64,000 nucleotides of DNA from Apostichopus japonicus (taxonomy: Eukaryota > Echinodermata > Holothuroidea > Aspidochirotida > Stichopodidae): positions 17,473,594 to 17,537,593 of the forward strand of contig NC_092563.1 in assembly GCF_037975245.1 (NCBI RefSeq), written 5' to 3'. Position 1 is the stretch's first letter; each line of letters begins with the position of its first letter. The translations under genes and the position numbers were made by a program. This document shows positions 35,684-46,284 of this stretch, piece by piece. Under the pieces are notes generated by a model. That model saw only the letters and a list, made by a program, of their open reading frames with translations, did no database searches and was not told where the DNA came from.

Positions 35684-37182
35684 GTGGAGGTAGAGGAATT
35701 GGACACTCTTGCGCAAGATATCAACGGCTTGAAGTACTCTGCTCAGGTGGCCTCCATTCTAGGTATGTACTTCTAATATTATAATAATAATCATAATAAT
35801 AATAATAATCAATTGACTGTGTTTGGAAATAAACTTTTTGCTGCTTTGGATGAAGATAAAGGATTCTTGTTTTCAAAATGCAAGATGGACTATATATGAA
35901 AGGATGAATACCAAAAAATTAAGAAAAGAAATAGGGTTGGGGGAGGGGGAATCAGGCAGAGACCATCATGCTACTACCCTGTTAATTTTGTGTAGGACCC
36001 TGGTTAGTTTAAAAGGAAGAAATCCCTTTAGTACCCTTGAGTTTCTGAAAGGTTTCTTCTTTGGGATAACGGTGGAGAGACATATCGATGTTCTCTTTTG
36101 GGTCTGATCGTCAGGAAAATGCAGATTAAACTGCCGAGTCCATTTGGAACCTGGGAATTGAACCCTGCTACTGGAACAAATGTTTCCCATCAGAGCATAG
36201 ACAATGATTCAGAGAAATATGGCATTTATATTAATAATCTGTTGTTTTCTTTCCCAAATTTTTCTCTTTGGTTAAACAATGAGTGAAAAGATTCATTCAG
36301 TTGGAAGCAGCACCACCCTTTTTCACCCCTTTTTTTTTGGGGGGGGGGGGGGGGGTGGAGAGACCTATTAACCCTTAGGGTCTGAAAATATTACAATAGG
36401 ATTATTGTAGTGGACAAGACAGACAACAGTTATTTTTGCTCGTAGCTGAATGTATGATGTCCAGGGATCAGAAGGAAGTATCAAAAGCCCGATCAAAAAT
36501 GCCGTTTTTTTGTACTATCGAAATTTGTCAGAATAAAGAAATTGAAAGCCAAAATAAAAAGAGTTTTTCTGGCCTTGTAGACTGCGATTGAACCAGTCTC
36601 TGTCTTCTCCAAATAATAGAAAGTGTGTATCCATTTCTGTTTGTGACAGCAACAACAAAAAATGACTGCAAATTATCAAGTTTTTGTAAACTTTCTCTAT
36701 TCAGGGATTCAAATCTCAAATTCCACTTCAATATACCCCCCTACTTATGAACTGTCAGGTAGCTCAAGCTGACAAACTTACTACAAAGATGAGAATAGGC
36801 CTTATGTGGTTCCTAATTGAATGACATTTCTCACAATTAATTGAATTGACTTCCCCCACCCTCCGACTACTCTCTCCCATAGAAAATACCCTCCACCCAA
36901 GAATACTTTAAAAAAAAAAGGCCATGGCTTACCAAGAACCACTTTGCGTTAATTTTCAGATTCCAATGAACCTTCCATCAGCAAAGGAATGGCGCAACTC
37001 GGTCTGAAGGACAATCAACCGCTGGTGGACTTAAAGCTGTCACCGTGCAAATCGCTCTTCTCTGACATAGTGCTGAACCTTATAGAGTTTCCCTCCTTGG
37101 ACGAGAAACTGAAACAGAATAAATCGGCCGCGCAGGGGGGTTTGGGTGGGTTCCTGCATGGATGGTGGAGTGGGGGTGAAAA
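35684..37182 (+). CDS. Two coding exons of an unrecognised gene (partial)
   Basis: Exon 35,684-35,762 (79 nt) has an AG acceptor and GTATGT donor and encodes VEVEELDTLAQDINGLKYS.. Exon 36,960-37,182 has a TTTTCAG acceptor and GTAACT donor. Phase 1 joins them through a split Asp codon. The second exon encodes DSNEPSISKGMAQLGLK.. and later LVDLKLSPCKSLFSDIVLN, FPSLDEKLKQNKSAAQ and a Gly/Trp-rich end. The opposite strand is closed in the first exon, which supports the plus strand. After 37,182, a different frame stays open and Ser-rich (KMSEKGSKDSVSLGSS..) up to a second donor-like GTGAAT at 37,274. Either the exon is longer with a frameshift, perhaps at the poly(G) run near 37,135, or the first donor is right. 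Upstream exons may lie left of the LINE, which would then be intronic. I cannot name the protein. Confidence 0.55.
35774..35812. repeat. AAT microsatellite
   Basis: An interrupted run of ATA/AAT triplets just downstream of a coding exon donor. Confidence 0.8.
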
Positions 37183-38727
37183 GTAACTCTAGATTTGCCA
37201 AGATGTCGGAAAAAGGATCGAAAGATAGCGTCTCTCTGGGATCAAGTGGGATCCCTAGTGGGAATGTTAGCAGGTGAATAGGAGTGATATCTTTTACCAA
37301 CCATGTTATTTTTCTTTTTTTACTCTCTTCTTTGGTCTTTCGTTGATTTCATTTGTTTTTTTTAGTAGAGAAAACTATTCCTTGTTGCAATGCAAACATA
37401 AAGATGGGGGAAGGCCAAAAAGAATAACACTCACTTTTTTAACATGGCTTGGCAAAAAAAAATTGAAGAATATTCAAAATGGGAATTGGAATTCTATGTA
37501 TTTTGGATTTGGTGTTTGTGTGTTAATCTCTTTTAGAGAAAAAGAAGAAAAAAACAGCATCTTTATTTGATGGGGCTTTAAAGTTTTAAAAATGGGTTTG
37601 GTTGTTGATTTCTTGGTCTACAAACATTGTGGTGCTTGACCGACTGACACTTTATGGGGATGTTAAGGTGACTGAATTTGATATTGGCAGGAGTTATGGA
37701 CGGTAGTTGGAAGGACCAGGGGTGGGGGGAGGGGGTGGTGAGGCGAAGGGGGTGGTGAGGCGAAGGATCGAGAAGGAGAAATGAAAGTGAAGAGGGAGAA
37801 TCTTTGAATTGAATATTCAGTTTGCAGTAGCACAGGTTTACTGATAAGGCTTTATTTAAAGAAACTTTCAATAATGCACTCTTTGTGTATATAATTTGGG
37901 GTGTGGTAGTCGGGGGGGGGGGGGGTGATTGTGACGGCAATGAAAGGGAGCAACCTTTCCACATTTATGTTGTTTGTGCTATAGTAGTATCGTTTCCTTT
38001 TTCAAACTGGAGGGCAAAAATGTAAAAGTTAAGAGTTATCTAAAACTAATTCAAAATTAGATTTAGTTAATTAATGAAAGTTAAAGAAAATGATATTGGT
38101 GGTAGCAGGGGTGCCATGGTATTATTGTAAACTGAATCATCAATCAGCCATGGAAGGCCACCTCCTTTTTATTGGGAACTTATTGTCAAACAAACCTATG
38201 GATTCAAGCCCTGTCTGGCTAAAGTAAGATGGGGTTATTATTTCTATCTAGGAGAAATCCACTCTTTTTCCCCTCATGTGAAAATGGTCTTCCAAATGTT
38301 TAAAAAACAAAATGTCCAAAAAGAATTTACCGGTGTGAATTGGATAGCCACCTGGTGTGAAGTAAAATGCCATAGGGCATATCCCATATGTACATGTGAC
38401 TGCTTAGCATCATTAATAACTGCCCTCCAGGCTGATATTATAAATAATAGAAACATTATAGAAACTAACTGTCTCTTGTCACCCAACCATCTCAATAGTA
38501 GATGCAGGTATCACTAAGAATGTTTATGATAGATGTATTGCATGTTTTGATTAGTATTTGATAAGGGATAACCTGTTACTTGACAGGTAGTTGAAGGGTA
38601 TTAACTGTGGTGGGAGGGATGAAGAAACATCCTGTCCATGAACTGATTTGTCATTAAAAAAAAAGAAGTTATTTCCAAGCATCACTCTCTTTTTTTTCTT
38701 CCTTTTACTGGAGTATTGTAAAAGGAA
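37183..38727. other. Probable intron/non-coding sequence
   Basis: No exon-like frame with splice sites after 37,274. There is a poly(G)-rich patch at 37,720-37,765 and poly(G) at 37,912. The frame on + at 38,278-38,517 has no splice context or recognisable content. Confidence 0.35.
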
Positions 38728-38730
38728 CAG

Positions 38731-38806
38731 AGGTTGAGTTTGAGCCAGGGACCTTGAGATGCAAAAGCAAAAGTCTTTACCACTAGACCATTAGGTGGGC
38801 CTCTGG
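38731..38806 (-). repeat. tRNA-derived (tRNA-Glu/Asp-like) SINE or tRNA pseudogene
   Basis: The minus strand reads TGGTCTAGTGGTAAAGAC, which closely resembles the D-arm/A box of tRNA-Glu/Asp. About 35 nt later comes a degenerate B box, GGCTCAAACTC. No intact cloverleaf can be drawn, so it is a pseudogene or SINE head, not a tRNA gene. Confidence 0.5.
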
Positions 38807-38904
38807 TTTCCAAAGCTTTACAAATATTTAAAGATCCTGCTGTTTGGACTTAGTCGTTTTGGTAAAAGATTTTCTCCACTACTCCCTCACCCCCCGAATA
38901 GCTA

Positions 38905-39130
38905 GTCAGGGGGGAGGGGTGGCGGCAAACTCCACTTGTCCGCGCGTGAACCTTGTCAGGGGGAGGGGTGGCACCGAACTCCACTTGTCTGCGCCTTTAC
39001 CTTGTCAGGGGGAGGGGGTGGCGGCCAACTCCACTTGTCCGCTCCTTTACCCTGTCTCCCCTTCGGTACTCACCTTATCCACCTGTCAGGAGGAGGGGGA
39101 CCGCCCGCCTGCCTTCGGGATTCACCTTAT
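38905..39130. repeat. ~50-bp GC-rich minisatellite
   Basis: At least three tandem units carrying GTCAGGGGGAGGGGTGGC and ACTCCACTTGTC (at 38,929, 38,978 and 39,028), then a decayed one. All three frames are artefactually open through it. Confidence 0.75.
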
Positions 39131-39149
39131 CCACTTGTCAGAACTCCTT

Positions 39150-41850
39150 TTGCGGATACTCACCTGGGACTTGAACCGATGCAACCCAAACCAATCGCTT
39201 ACTGAACGATGGAACTACCAATTGCACCATTTCGGTTCCCTCTGGAGAAACTTTGTTTCTTATATTTATACTTCCACTCCCTCCAGAGAGTAGAAAAGTA
39301 AAAGGCTCTACCTGGACATGAACAGCAGACATGGAGCTTGTCTGGGAATCGAACCGGAGACATGGAGTTTGTCTGTCTCTCTCCAGTCCAGAGCACTACC
39401 AACTGTGCCACGAGAACTGTTGAGAATTAATGCTCGTTTCTAATATTTAAACTTCAAAGTCCAGAATGGAATCAGTAAAAGAGCAAAAATATAAAATGCT
39501 CTGTCTGGGGTTCGAACCGGAGACATGGAGTTTGTCTGTCTCTCCAGTCCAGAGCACTACCAACTGCGCCACGAGAACTGTTGAGAATTAATGCTCGTTT
39601 CTAATATTTAAGCTTCAAAGTCCAGAATGGAAGAAGAAAAAGAACAGAAAATCAAAATGCTCTGTCTGGGGATTGAACCGGAGACATGGAGTTTGTCTGT
39701 GTCTCTCCAGTCCAGAGCACTACCAACTGCGCCACTAGAACTGTTGAGAATTAATGCTCGTTTCTAATATTTAAACTTCAAAGTCCAGAATGGAAGAAGA
39801 AAAACAGAAAATCAAAATGCTCTGTCTGGGGATCGAACCGGAGACATGGAGTTTGTCTGTGTCTCTCCAGTCCAGAGCACTACCAACTGCGCCACTAGAA
39901 CTGTTGAGAATCAATGCTCGTTTCTTATATTTAAACTTCAAAGTCCAGAAAGGAATCAGTAAAAGAGCAAAAAATCAAAATGCTCTGACTGGGGATCGAA
40001 CCGGAGACATAGAGTTTGTCTGTCTCTCTCCAGTCCAGAGCACTACCAACTGCGCCACTAGAACTGTTGAGAAATATGCTCGTTTCTAATATTAAAACTT
40101 CAAAGTCCAGAATGGAATCAGTAAAAGAGCAAAAATATAAAATGCTCTGTCTGGGGTTCGAACCGGAGACATGGAGTTTGTCTGTCTCTCCAGTCCAGAG
40201 CACTACCAACTGCGCCACGAGAACTGTTGAGAATTAATGCTCGTTTCTAATATTTAAACTTCAAAGTCCAGAATGGAAGAAGAAAAAGAACAGAAAATCA
40301 AAATGCTCTGTCTGGGGATTGAACCGGAGACATGGAGTTTGTCTGTGTCTCTCCAGTCCAGAGCACTACCAACTGCGCCACTAGAACTGTTGAGAATTAA
40401 TGCTCGTTTCTAATATTTAAACTTCAAAGTCCAGAATGGAAGAAGAAAAACAGAAAATCAAAATGCTCTGTCTGGGGATCGAACCGGAGACATGGAGTTT
40501 GTCTGTGTCTCTCCAGTCCAGAGCACTACCAACTGCGCCACTAGAACTGTTGAGAATCAATGCTCGTTTCTTATATTTAAACTTCAAAGTCCAGAAAGGA
40601 ATCAGTAAAAGAGCAAAAAATCAAAATGCTCTGACTGGGGATCGAACCGGAGACATAGAGTTTGTCTGTCTCTCTCCAGTCCAGAGCACTACCAACTGCG
40701 CCACTAGAACTGTTGAGAAATATGCTCGTTTCTAATATTAAAACTTCAAAGTCCAGAATGGAATCAGTAAAAGAGCAAAAATATAAAATGCTCTGTCTGG
40801 GGTTCGAACCGGAGACATGGAGTTTGTCTGTCTCTCCAGTCCAGAGCACTACCAACTGCGCCACTAGAACTGTTGAGAATTAATGCTCGTTTCTAATATA
40901 CAAACTTCAAAGTCCAGAATGGAATCAGTAAAAGAGCAAAAATATAAAATGCTCTGACTGGGGATCGAACCGGAGACATGGAGTTTGTCTGTCTCTCTCC
41001 AGTCCAGAGCACTACCAACTGCGCTACTAGAACTGTTGAAAAATATGATCGTTTCTAATATTTAAACTTCAAAGTCCAGAATGGAATCAGTAAAAGAGCA
41101 AAAATATAAAATGCTCTGTCTGGGGTTCGAACCGGAGGCATGGAGTTTGTCTGTCTCTCCAGTCCAGAGCACTACCAACTGCGCCACGAGAACTGTTGAG
41201 AATTAATGCTCGTTTCTAATATTTAAACTTCAAAGTCCAGAATGGAAGAAGAAAAAGAACAGAAAATCAAAATGCTCTGTCTGGGGATCGAACCGGAGAC
41301 ATGGAGTTTGTCTGTGTCTCTCCAGTCCAGAGCACTACCAACTGCGCCACTAGAACTGTTGAGAATCAATGCTCGTTTCTAATATTTAAACTTCAAAGTC
41401 CAGAATGGAATCAGTAAAAGAGCAAAAATATAAAATGCTCTGTCTGGGGATCGAACCGGAGACATGGAGTTTGTATGTGTCTCTCCAGTCCAGAGCACTA
41501 CCAACCGCACCACTAGAACTGTTGAGACTTAGTGCTCGTTTCTAATATTTAAACTTCAAAGTCCAGAATAGAAGAAGGAAAAGAACAGAAAATCAAAATG
41601 CTCTGTCTGGGGATCGAACCGGAGAAATGGAGTTTGTCTGTGTCTCTCCAGTCCAGAGCACTACCAACTGCGCCACTAGAACTGTTGAGAATTATTGCTC
41701 GTGTCTAATATTTAAACTTAAAAGTCCAGAATGGAAGAAGGAAAAGAACAGAAAATCAAAATGCTCTGTCTGGGGATCGAACCGGAGACATAGAGTTTGT
41801 CTGTGTCTCTCCAGTCCAGTCTAACTGCGCCAATAGAACTGTTGAGAATT
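39150..41850 (-). repeat. Tandem array of tRNA-derived monomers with Pol III promoter boxes
   Basis: About 16 head-to-tail monomers. The landmark CTGTTGAGAA falls at 39418, 39578, 39741, 39901, 40064, 40224, 40387, 40547, 40710, 40870, 41033, 41193, 41356, 41519, 41682 and 41839, so spacing mostly alternates between 160 and 163 bp. On the minus strand each monomer has TGGCGCAGTTGGTAGTGC, a perfect A box. About 45 nt later it has GGTTCGAACCCC or GGTTCGATCCCC, a perfect B box. T-rich runs follow 10-20 nt downstream and could terminate Pol III. The T-arm does not pair well, so these are tRNA-like and not functional tRNAs. Diverged members sit at the left edge (39,150-39,330; B box GGTTCAAGTCC). 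Many spurious frames arise here. Confidence 0.85.
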
Positions 41851-41869
41851 AATATTTGTTTCTAATATT

Positions 41870-42200
41870 TAATCTTCACAACATTAGGAGGCAAATAAAT
41901 AGAAAATCAAATGCATCCTCTGGTGTTTGAACTCAAGACAAGGAGTATGTCTCATTTTTTCAGTTTATTGACAATTTCTTTGTACAAAACAATAATAAAT
42001 ATGCAAAATTATATAACATAACAACTGCGCCACAGTAACTGTTAATTGAGAAATGATAGGCGTTTCTAATATTTTAACTGCAAAATGAGGAAAAGAAATA
42101 CCAAATCAATACATCCTCTGGGAGTTGATTTCTATACAGAGAGTTTGTCTTACTTTCTAAGTACATAGCACTAACCACTGTAACTGTTTAGAAATAATTA
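41870..42200 (-). repeat. Eroded right edge of the tRNA-derived array
   Basis: Recognisable remnants of the monomer remain (AACTGCGCCAC.. near 42,024; CATCCTCTGG at two places), with lost B boxes and extra AT-rich inserts. They form a gradient of decay outward from the homogeneous centre. Confidence 0.6.
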
Positions 42201-42826
42201 TTAGTTGTTTGATTTGATTTATTTTGTTTTTTCACGTGCAAATATACAATGTGAAAGGAAGCCTTCTATAAAGCATACAATAGCTTAACAATGTAAAAGA
42301 CTTTGGTCAGAAAAGCATTATTTGGACAATTGCTTCCCATCTGGCAAAAACATATCCCTAACAAACAGTAAACCAGCGTCGTAAAAGCTTTTTGTCATAA
42401 AAAATGGTATTATCAATTCAAATAAAATTATTGGGGATTTGCTCACCCAAGTCTTCCGAAGGTTTCTTAAAGGTAGCTAAGCTTACTCAAAACCATACAA
42501 ATTTGTCCAATGAAGGTATTTTTAAATACAGGAAATATCCTGGTCATGAAAATTACAGTTAAAAAGCAACTCTTTACCGGACGGCGACAGAGAGTAATGA
42601 AAAAAAGAGCTCCCAATACCCCGTGTTGGCATTATTACAATAACGCTTGACCCAAGAGGTTTTGAGAGCACCAACAGAGCTGTGAACATATATTATTTTT
42701 AAACCCCCCTTTTCAATGGGGTTAAACATAGTAAGTCTCCTTACATTATCAGTTTTCCCGTTCGAAATAAATCAAAAATAGTACTTTGGATCTTATGAAT
42801 AAAATCTTTTGGAGGGCTAGGCAGAT
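42201..42826. other. Non-coding sequence
   Basis: AT-rich; I see no gene or clear repeat boundary. Confidence 0.4.
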
Positions 42827-43926
42827 TCCTTTGGGACCACGTATCTCCCGAACGGAAGCAGATATGGACATGGGAGTTGCAAATTTGGGCTCCTGAGCAT
42901 CGGTTAACCCCTCTTACGTCATTTGGGCGAAATCGACTTTGGATCGATTTTTTGTCAGTTTTGGCAAAAACTGCAAATCAGGTTTTTTTTGCCCCCACGC
43001 CCCCACACAACACCCAATTCCAAAATAAACTTCAGATTCGTAATCAGCGTGTCGCGAACTACCAGAAAAGATACACATTTATTGCTTTTGCGACAAAAAG
43101 TTTTTTCACCTCAAAGAAAAGTAAGACCGAAAAACTTTTACGACGAACAAAGGTTATCAAACCTTTTGTTGTCCCTAAAAGTTTTTCGGTTTCTATTGTT
43201 CCTCTGAAGTTGCAAACTGAGCGAAATAAGTGTCATAAGAGGGTGCTCGACGCATCTTGCCAGTGATATGTGATTTCAAAGCAGTCAAATCAAACCTTTG
43301 TTTGTCATCTTGAGTTTTATCTTGACATTTATGAATAAATGGGTCAGTTTTGGCAAAAACTGCAAGAAGTACATATCCCTTAGGCCTACGTTTTTTTTTT
43401 TTGGAGGTGAAAAAACTTTTTGTGGCGAAGGCGATAAATGTGTATCTTTTCTGGTAGTTCGCGACACGCTGATTACGAATCTGAAGTTTATTTTGGAATT
43501 GGGTGCTGTGTGGGGGCATGCAGGGGGCAAAAAAACTGATTTATGATTTATGAAAAAAACTAGAAATCATATGAACAAAAAGCCTTTCCCGGTCAGATAA
43601 TTACACGAAATTGGTGTATAACAAAGACAAGGTTGTCTTCTACTCCACGTCTAATTTTAATGTCGATGGGTGTTTCAGAGAGGACAAGTGAGGGGGCTGA
43701 AAAGAGGGGTTTTCCAAATTGTGCACTTATAAAGAACACGTATTTCTATCGGGTCCTTTGGGACCACGTATCTCCCGAACGGAAGCAGATATGGACTTGG
43801 GAGTTGCAGATTTGGGCTCCTGAGCATCGGTTAACCCATGTTACGTCATTTGGGCGAAATCGATATTGGATCGATTTTTGGTCACTATTGGCAAAAACTG
43901 CAAATCAATTTTTTTGCCCCACGCCC
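42827..43926. repeat. Foldback unit flanked by ~170-bp direct repeats
   Basis: Direct repeats of about 170 bp, both starting TCCTTTGGGACCACGTATCT, lie at 42,827-42,999 and 43,754-43,926. Between and overlapping them is a ~138-bp inverted pair: 42,975-43,112 against 43,403-43,543. They share AACTTCAGATTCGTAATC and ACCAGAAAAGATACACAT. Translations of the two arms on opposite strands are nearly the same, which reflects the palindrome and not genes. Probably a MITE or foldback remnant; ends and target duplication not resolved. Confidence 0.65.
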
Positions 43927-44047
43927 TACGTCGCCTACGTAGAACCTATATCATCTCCCGAGACCTAACTCTAAAAACCCAAATTAACCAACTTAAATAG
44001 CAATAAACAGACAAATATTGGCGGATGAACAAAACCGCGTCCAAAAC
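43927..44047 (+). pseudogene. LINE fragment (same family as 29,015-35,476)
   Basis: GTAGAACCTATATCATCTCC matches the LINE sequence near 33,245, and the preceding bases give the same RRLRRTYI-type reading. It is truncated on the right by the transposon starting at 44,048. Confidence 0.6.
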
Positions 44048-46009
44048 CAGGCGCGTATCCAGGGGTGTTGGGGGCGCGTGCCTCACGGGTAAGAAAAAGA
44101 GGAGAGGAAAAAAAAGAGGAGAAAAAAGAGGGGAAAAAAGAGGGGAAAAGAGGAGGAGGAGAGGAAGGAATGAAAAGAAAAAGAAGAGAGAGAAAAGGAG
44201 GGAGTAAAAGAAAAACGCCAAGACATCGGGAAGAGAACGAGGAACAGTTACATCATTATAGCGCTGATCCCTATTATTATAAACACAGGGTAGCCAGTGA
44301 CGGATCGAGGATTTCGGAAGGGGCGTGCACCTCACCCTACCCCTTACACCGACAACTCCATTTCTGACGTTTCCAGTTTTCCTCTCTCACTAATGTATCT
44401 ATATATATATATATACTATATATGGTCTATCATAACGCGCGTGTGTGTGTGTATGGACGCCTTAAACAATTGTACAATTGTGCCGAAACCAACTGTGGCT
44501 GGTCTCGAACTCGACCGAGTCGTCGGGGAACATGACGCATTTCGGGAAGGGGGCGACCACCCCCCCCCCCCCGAGCATATTTTTTTTATGATATCCCTAG
44601 TAATTTCAAAATAGAAAATGCTTAGATACAACTAACAAGGCATGGGAAGTGTCATTTCCAGCGATCTGGGAGGAATTTTCGGCCAAATTTTTTTGTACGC
44701 TTCGCGCCAAAACATGGTGGCGCTACGCTAAGATAGTTTGCCTACAGACTTCGCCCCTCCCTAGAAAATCCTCGCTACGCGCCTGTTCGAATTTGTCAGT
44801 TAAGCAAACAGCAGATATCAAATCATATCAATGAGCATGAAAATGGCGTTCCAGGGTGAACAGCTTCAAAACTGTCTATGTGTGTAGTCAAAGGCGAGGG
44901 AGCCTAATTTGATTTGGGGAGCTGTAACGAATTGCCCGAAAAATATATAACCAATAGTTTTTCGCGCGCTCCGCTCGCGTTCAACATGTTAATGTCAATA
45001 TCATATAAGCAAGCATCGGTTATTACATCGCATGCCATCGTGTACCGTACAGTCCGTGAAAGTTGCGCAGTACACCGCGGGATGCCCATCTAAACAACGA
45101 AATGTCTTATGTAGATGGAGAAAAAGCATCTTTTACATTAGTAATGGCTAATTAGTCGGCAAAGCTTAGAACTTTATTTTAATTACCAAAGAGGTGATTT
45201 TTAATTAATTTCCTTTAGATGTAGCTATGTCTTGCAATTTATTTTTCTTTCAGTATAGGTGCCCGAAAAATTCTCATCATATTGCCCGAATTTTCAGGAA
45301 AAAAATATTGGGCGGGGGGGGGGGGGTTCAGCCCCCGCCTCCTACGCCTATGTGTGTAGTGTTCGGTTTCGGAAATATCTGGTATTTGTTTCATTTCCTT
45401 CAACCAAGTTTTATAATAGCCGTTATAAGAGGTTTTAATATTTGTACTAACTGTGCCTGAATTTTCGAAAATTTCCTGACCAACATTTTTCATCATATTT
45501 CCCTCTACTCGTGCAATTTTGGCCTGTCTGTTAGGAGTTCAAGGAGGTTTTTCTATATTGGTTGTCCATAGATGATTTTGTTTGCAACATTATGGGTATG
45601 TTTTGAAGTGAGTTTATTCACGAGAAATATGAATTTTCAAATTCTGAACAAATAATGGGCTTAAAACCTTCAAAAGTTGACTGTCGGGTATTGTGGGCCG
45701 AGACGTAGAATCACCTACAAAAGCAATGATCCACAGTACATGCGATGAGGTCGAACATAATGTGTGACTGGTGACAATCTTCAAAAAGGTTATGGATGGG
45801 GGAAAAAAGCTATTGGGAAATACTTGGTTCTCAGGCAAAAAGTGTACATCTGGTTGGTCATTTTCAAGCCCGAAAAGTGCCATTTCCGGTGATCTGGGGG
45901 GTATCAAAACCAGAAATTTTCTTGTACGCTGCGCGCCAACCGATGGTGGCGCTCCGCTTAGAATAGTAATTCGCGCCCCCCGGGTTAGAAAATCCTGGAT
46001 ACGCCCCTG
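44048..46009. mobile_element. Non-autonomous DNA transposon with CAGG(G/C)GCGTATCCAGG termini, copy 2
   Basis: The left end CAGGCGCGTATCCAGG and right end CCTGGATACGCCCCTG repeat those of 8,515-10,388, and the interior is collinear: purine tract, poly(C), CTACGCGCCTG block and a conserved 3' region. 1,962 bp. It carries extra sequence near 45,140-45,330 absent from copy 1, which looks like a further insertion ending at CCTACGCCTATG. No target duplication identified. Non-coding. Confidence 0.75.
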
Positions 46010-46276
46010 TAATTGCTAATTGCACAAGAAAATTTTTGGTTTTACAAACCCCTCAGATGGCCGGAAACGGCCCTTCCCGAGTGTTCATTCTGGTTCCTTG
46101 GCCTCTTGCTAACTTGAGACACCTCAATTTTTATGTAGAAAAAGGGCACATTTTTAACCTGAGGAAAAAAGGGGGCACGTGCCCCCTGTGCCCCCCGGTT
46201 CCGCCGCCCTTGGGACGAACCGATGGGGGGGCAGGGGTGCTTGTGTAAAACGCAAATCAAGAAGAGCCTGACAGTG
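46010..46276. repeat. Dispersed-repeat fragment with GGGCACGTGCCCCC motif
   Basis: Contains GGGGGCACGTGCCCCCTGTG followed by CCCCCCGGTTCCGCCGCCC, a C-rich block resembling a transposon terminus. A related GGGGCACGTTCCCCC block occurs at about 50,320. No coding content. Confidence 0.4.
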
Positions 46277-46284
46277 GTCTACAA

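Noticed and set aside
38731-38806. Functional tRNA-Glu/Asp gene
   Set aside because: The A box is good but the B box is degenerate and no cloverleaf can be drawn; called a SINE/pseudogene instead.
38844-39293. 149-codon plus-strand frame
   Set aside because: It crosses the GC-rich ~50-bp minisatellite, where all frames are open, and then enters the tRNA-like array.
39790-40883. Several overlapping frames of 70-100 codons, repeated with identical translations
   Set aside because: They are by-products of the tRNA-derived tandem array, occur in multiple frames on both strands and lack coding character.
42877-43519. Two long frames on opposite strands with nearly the same protein sequence
   Set aside because: The similarity comes from the inverted repeat arms, not from a gene family.
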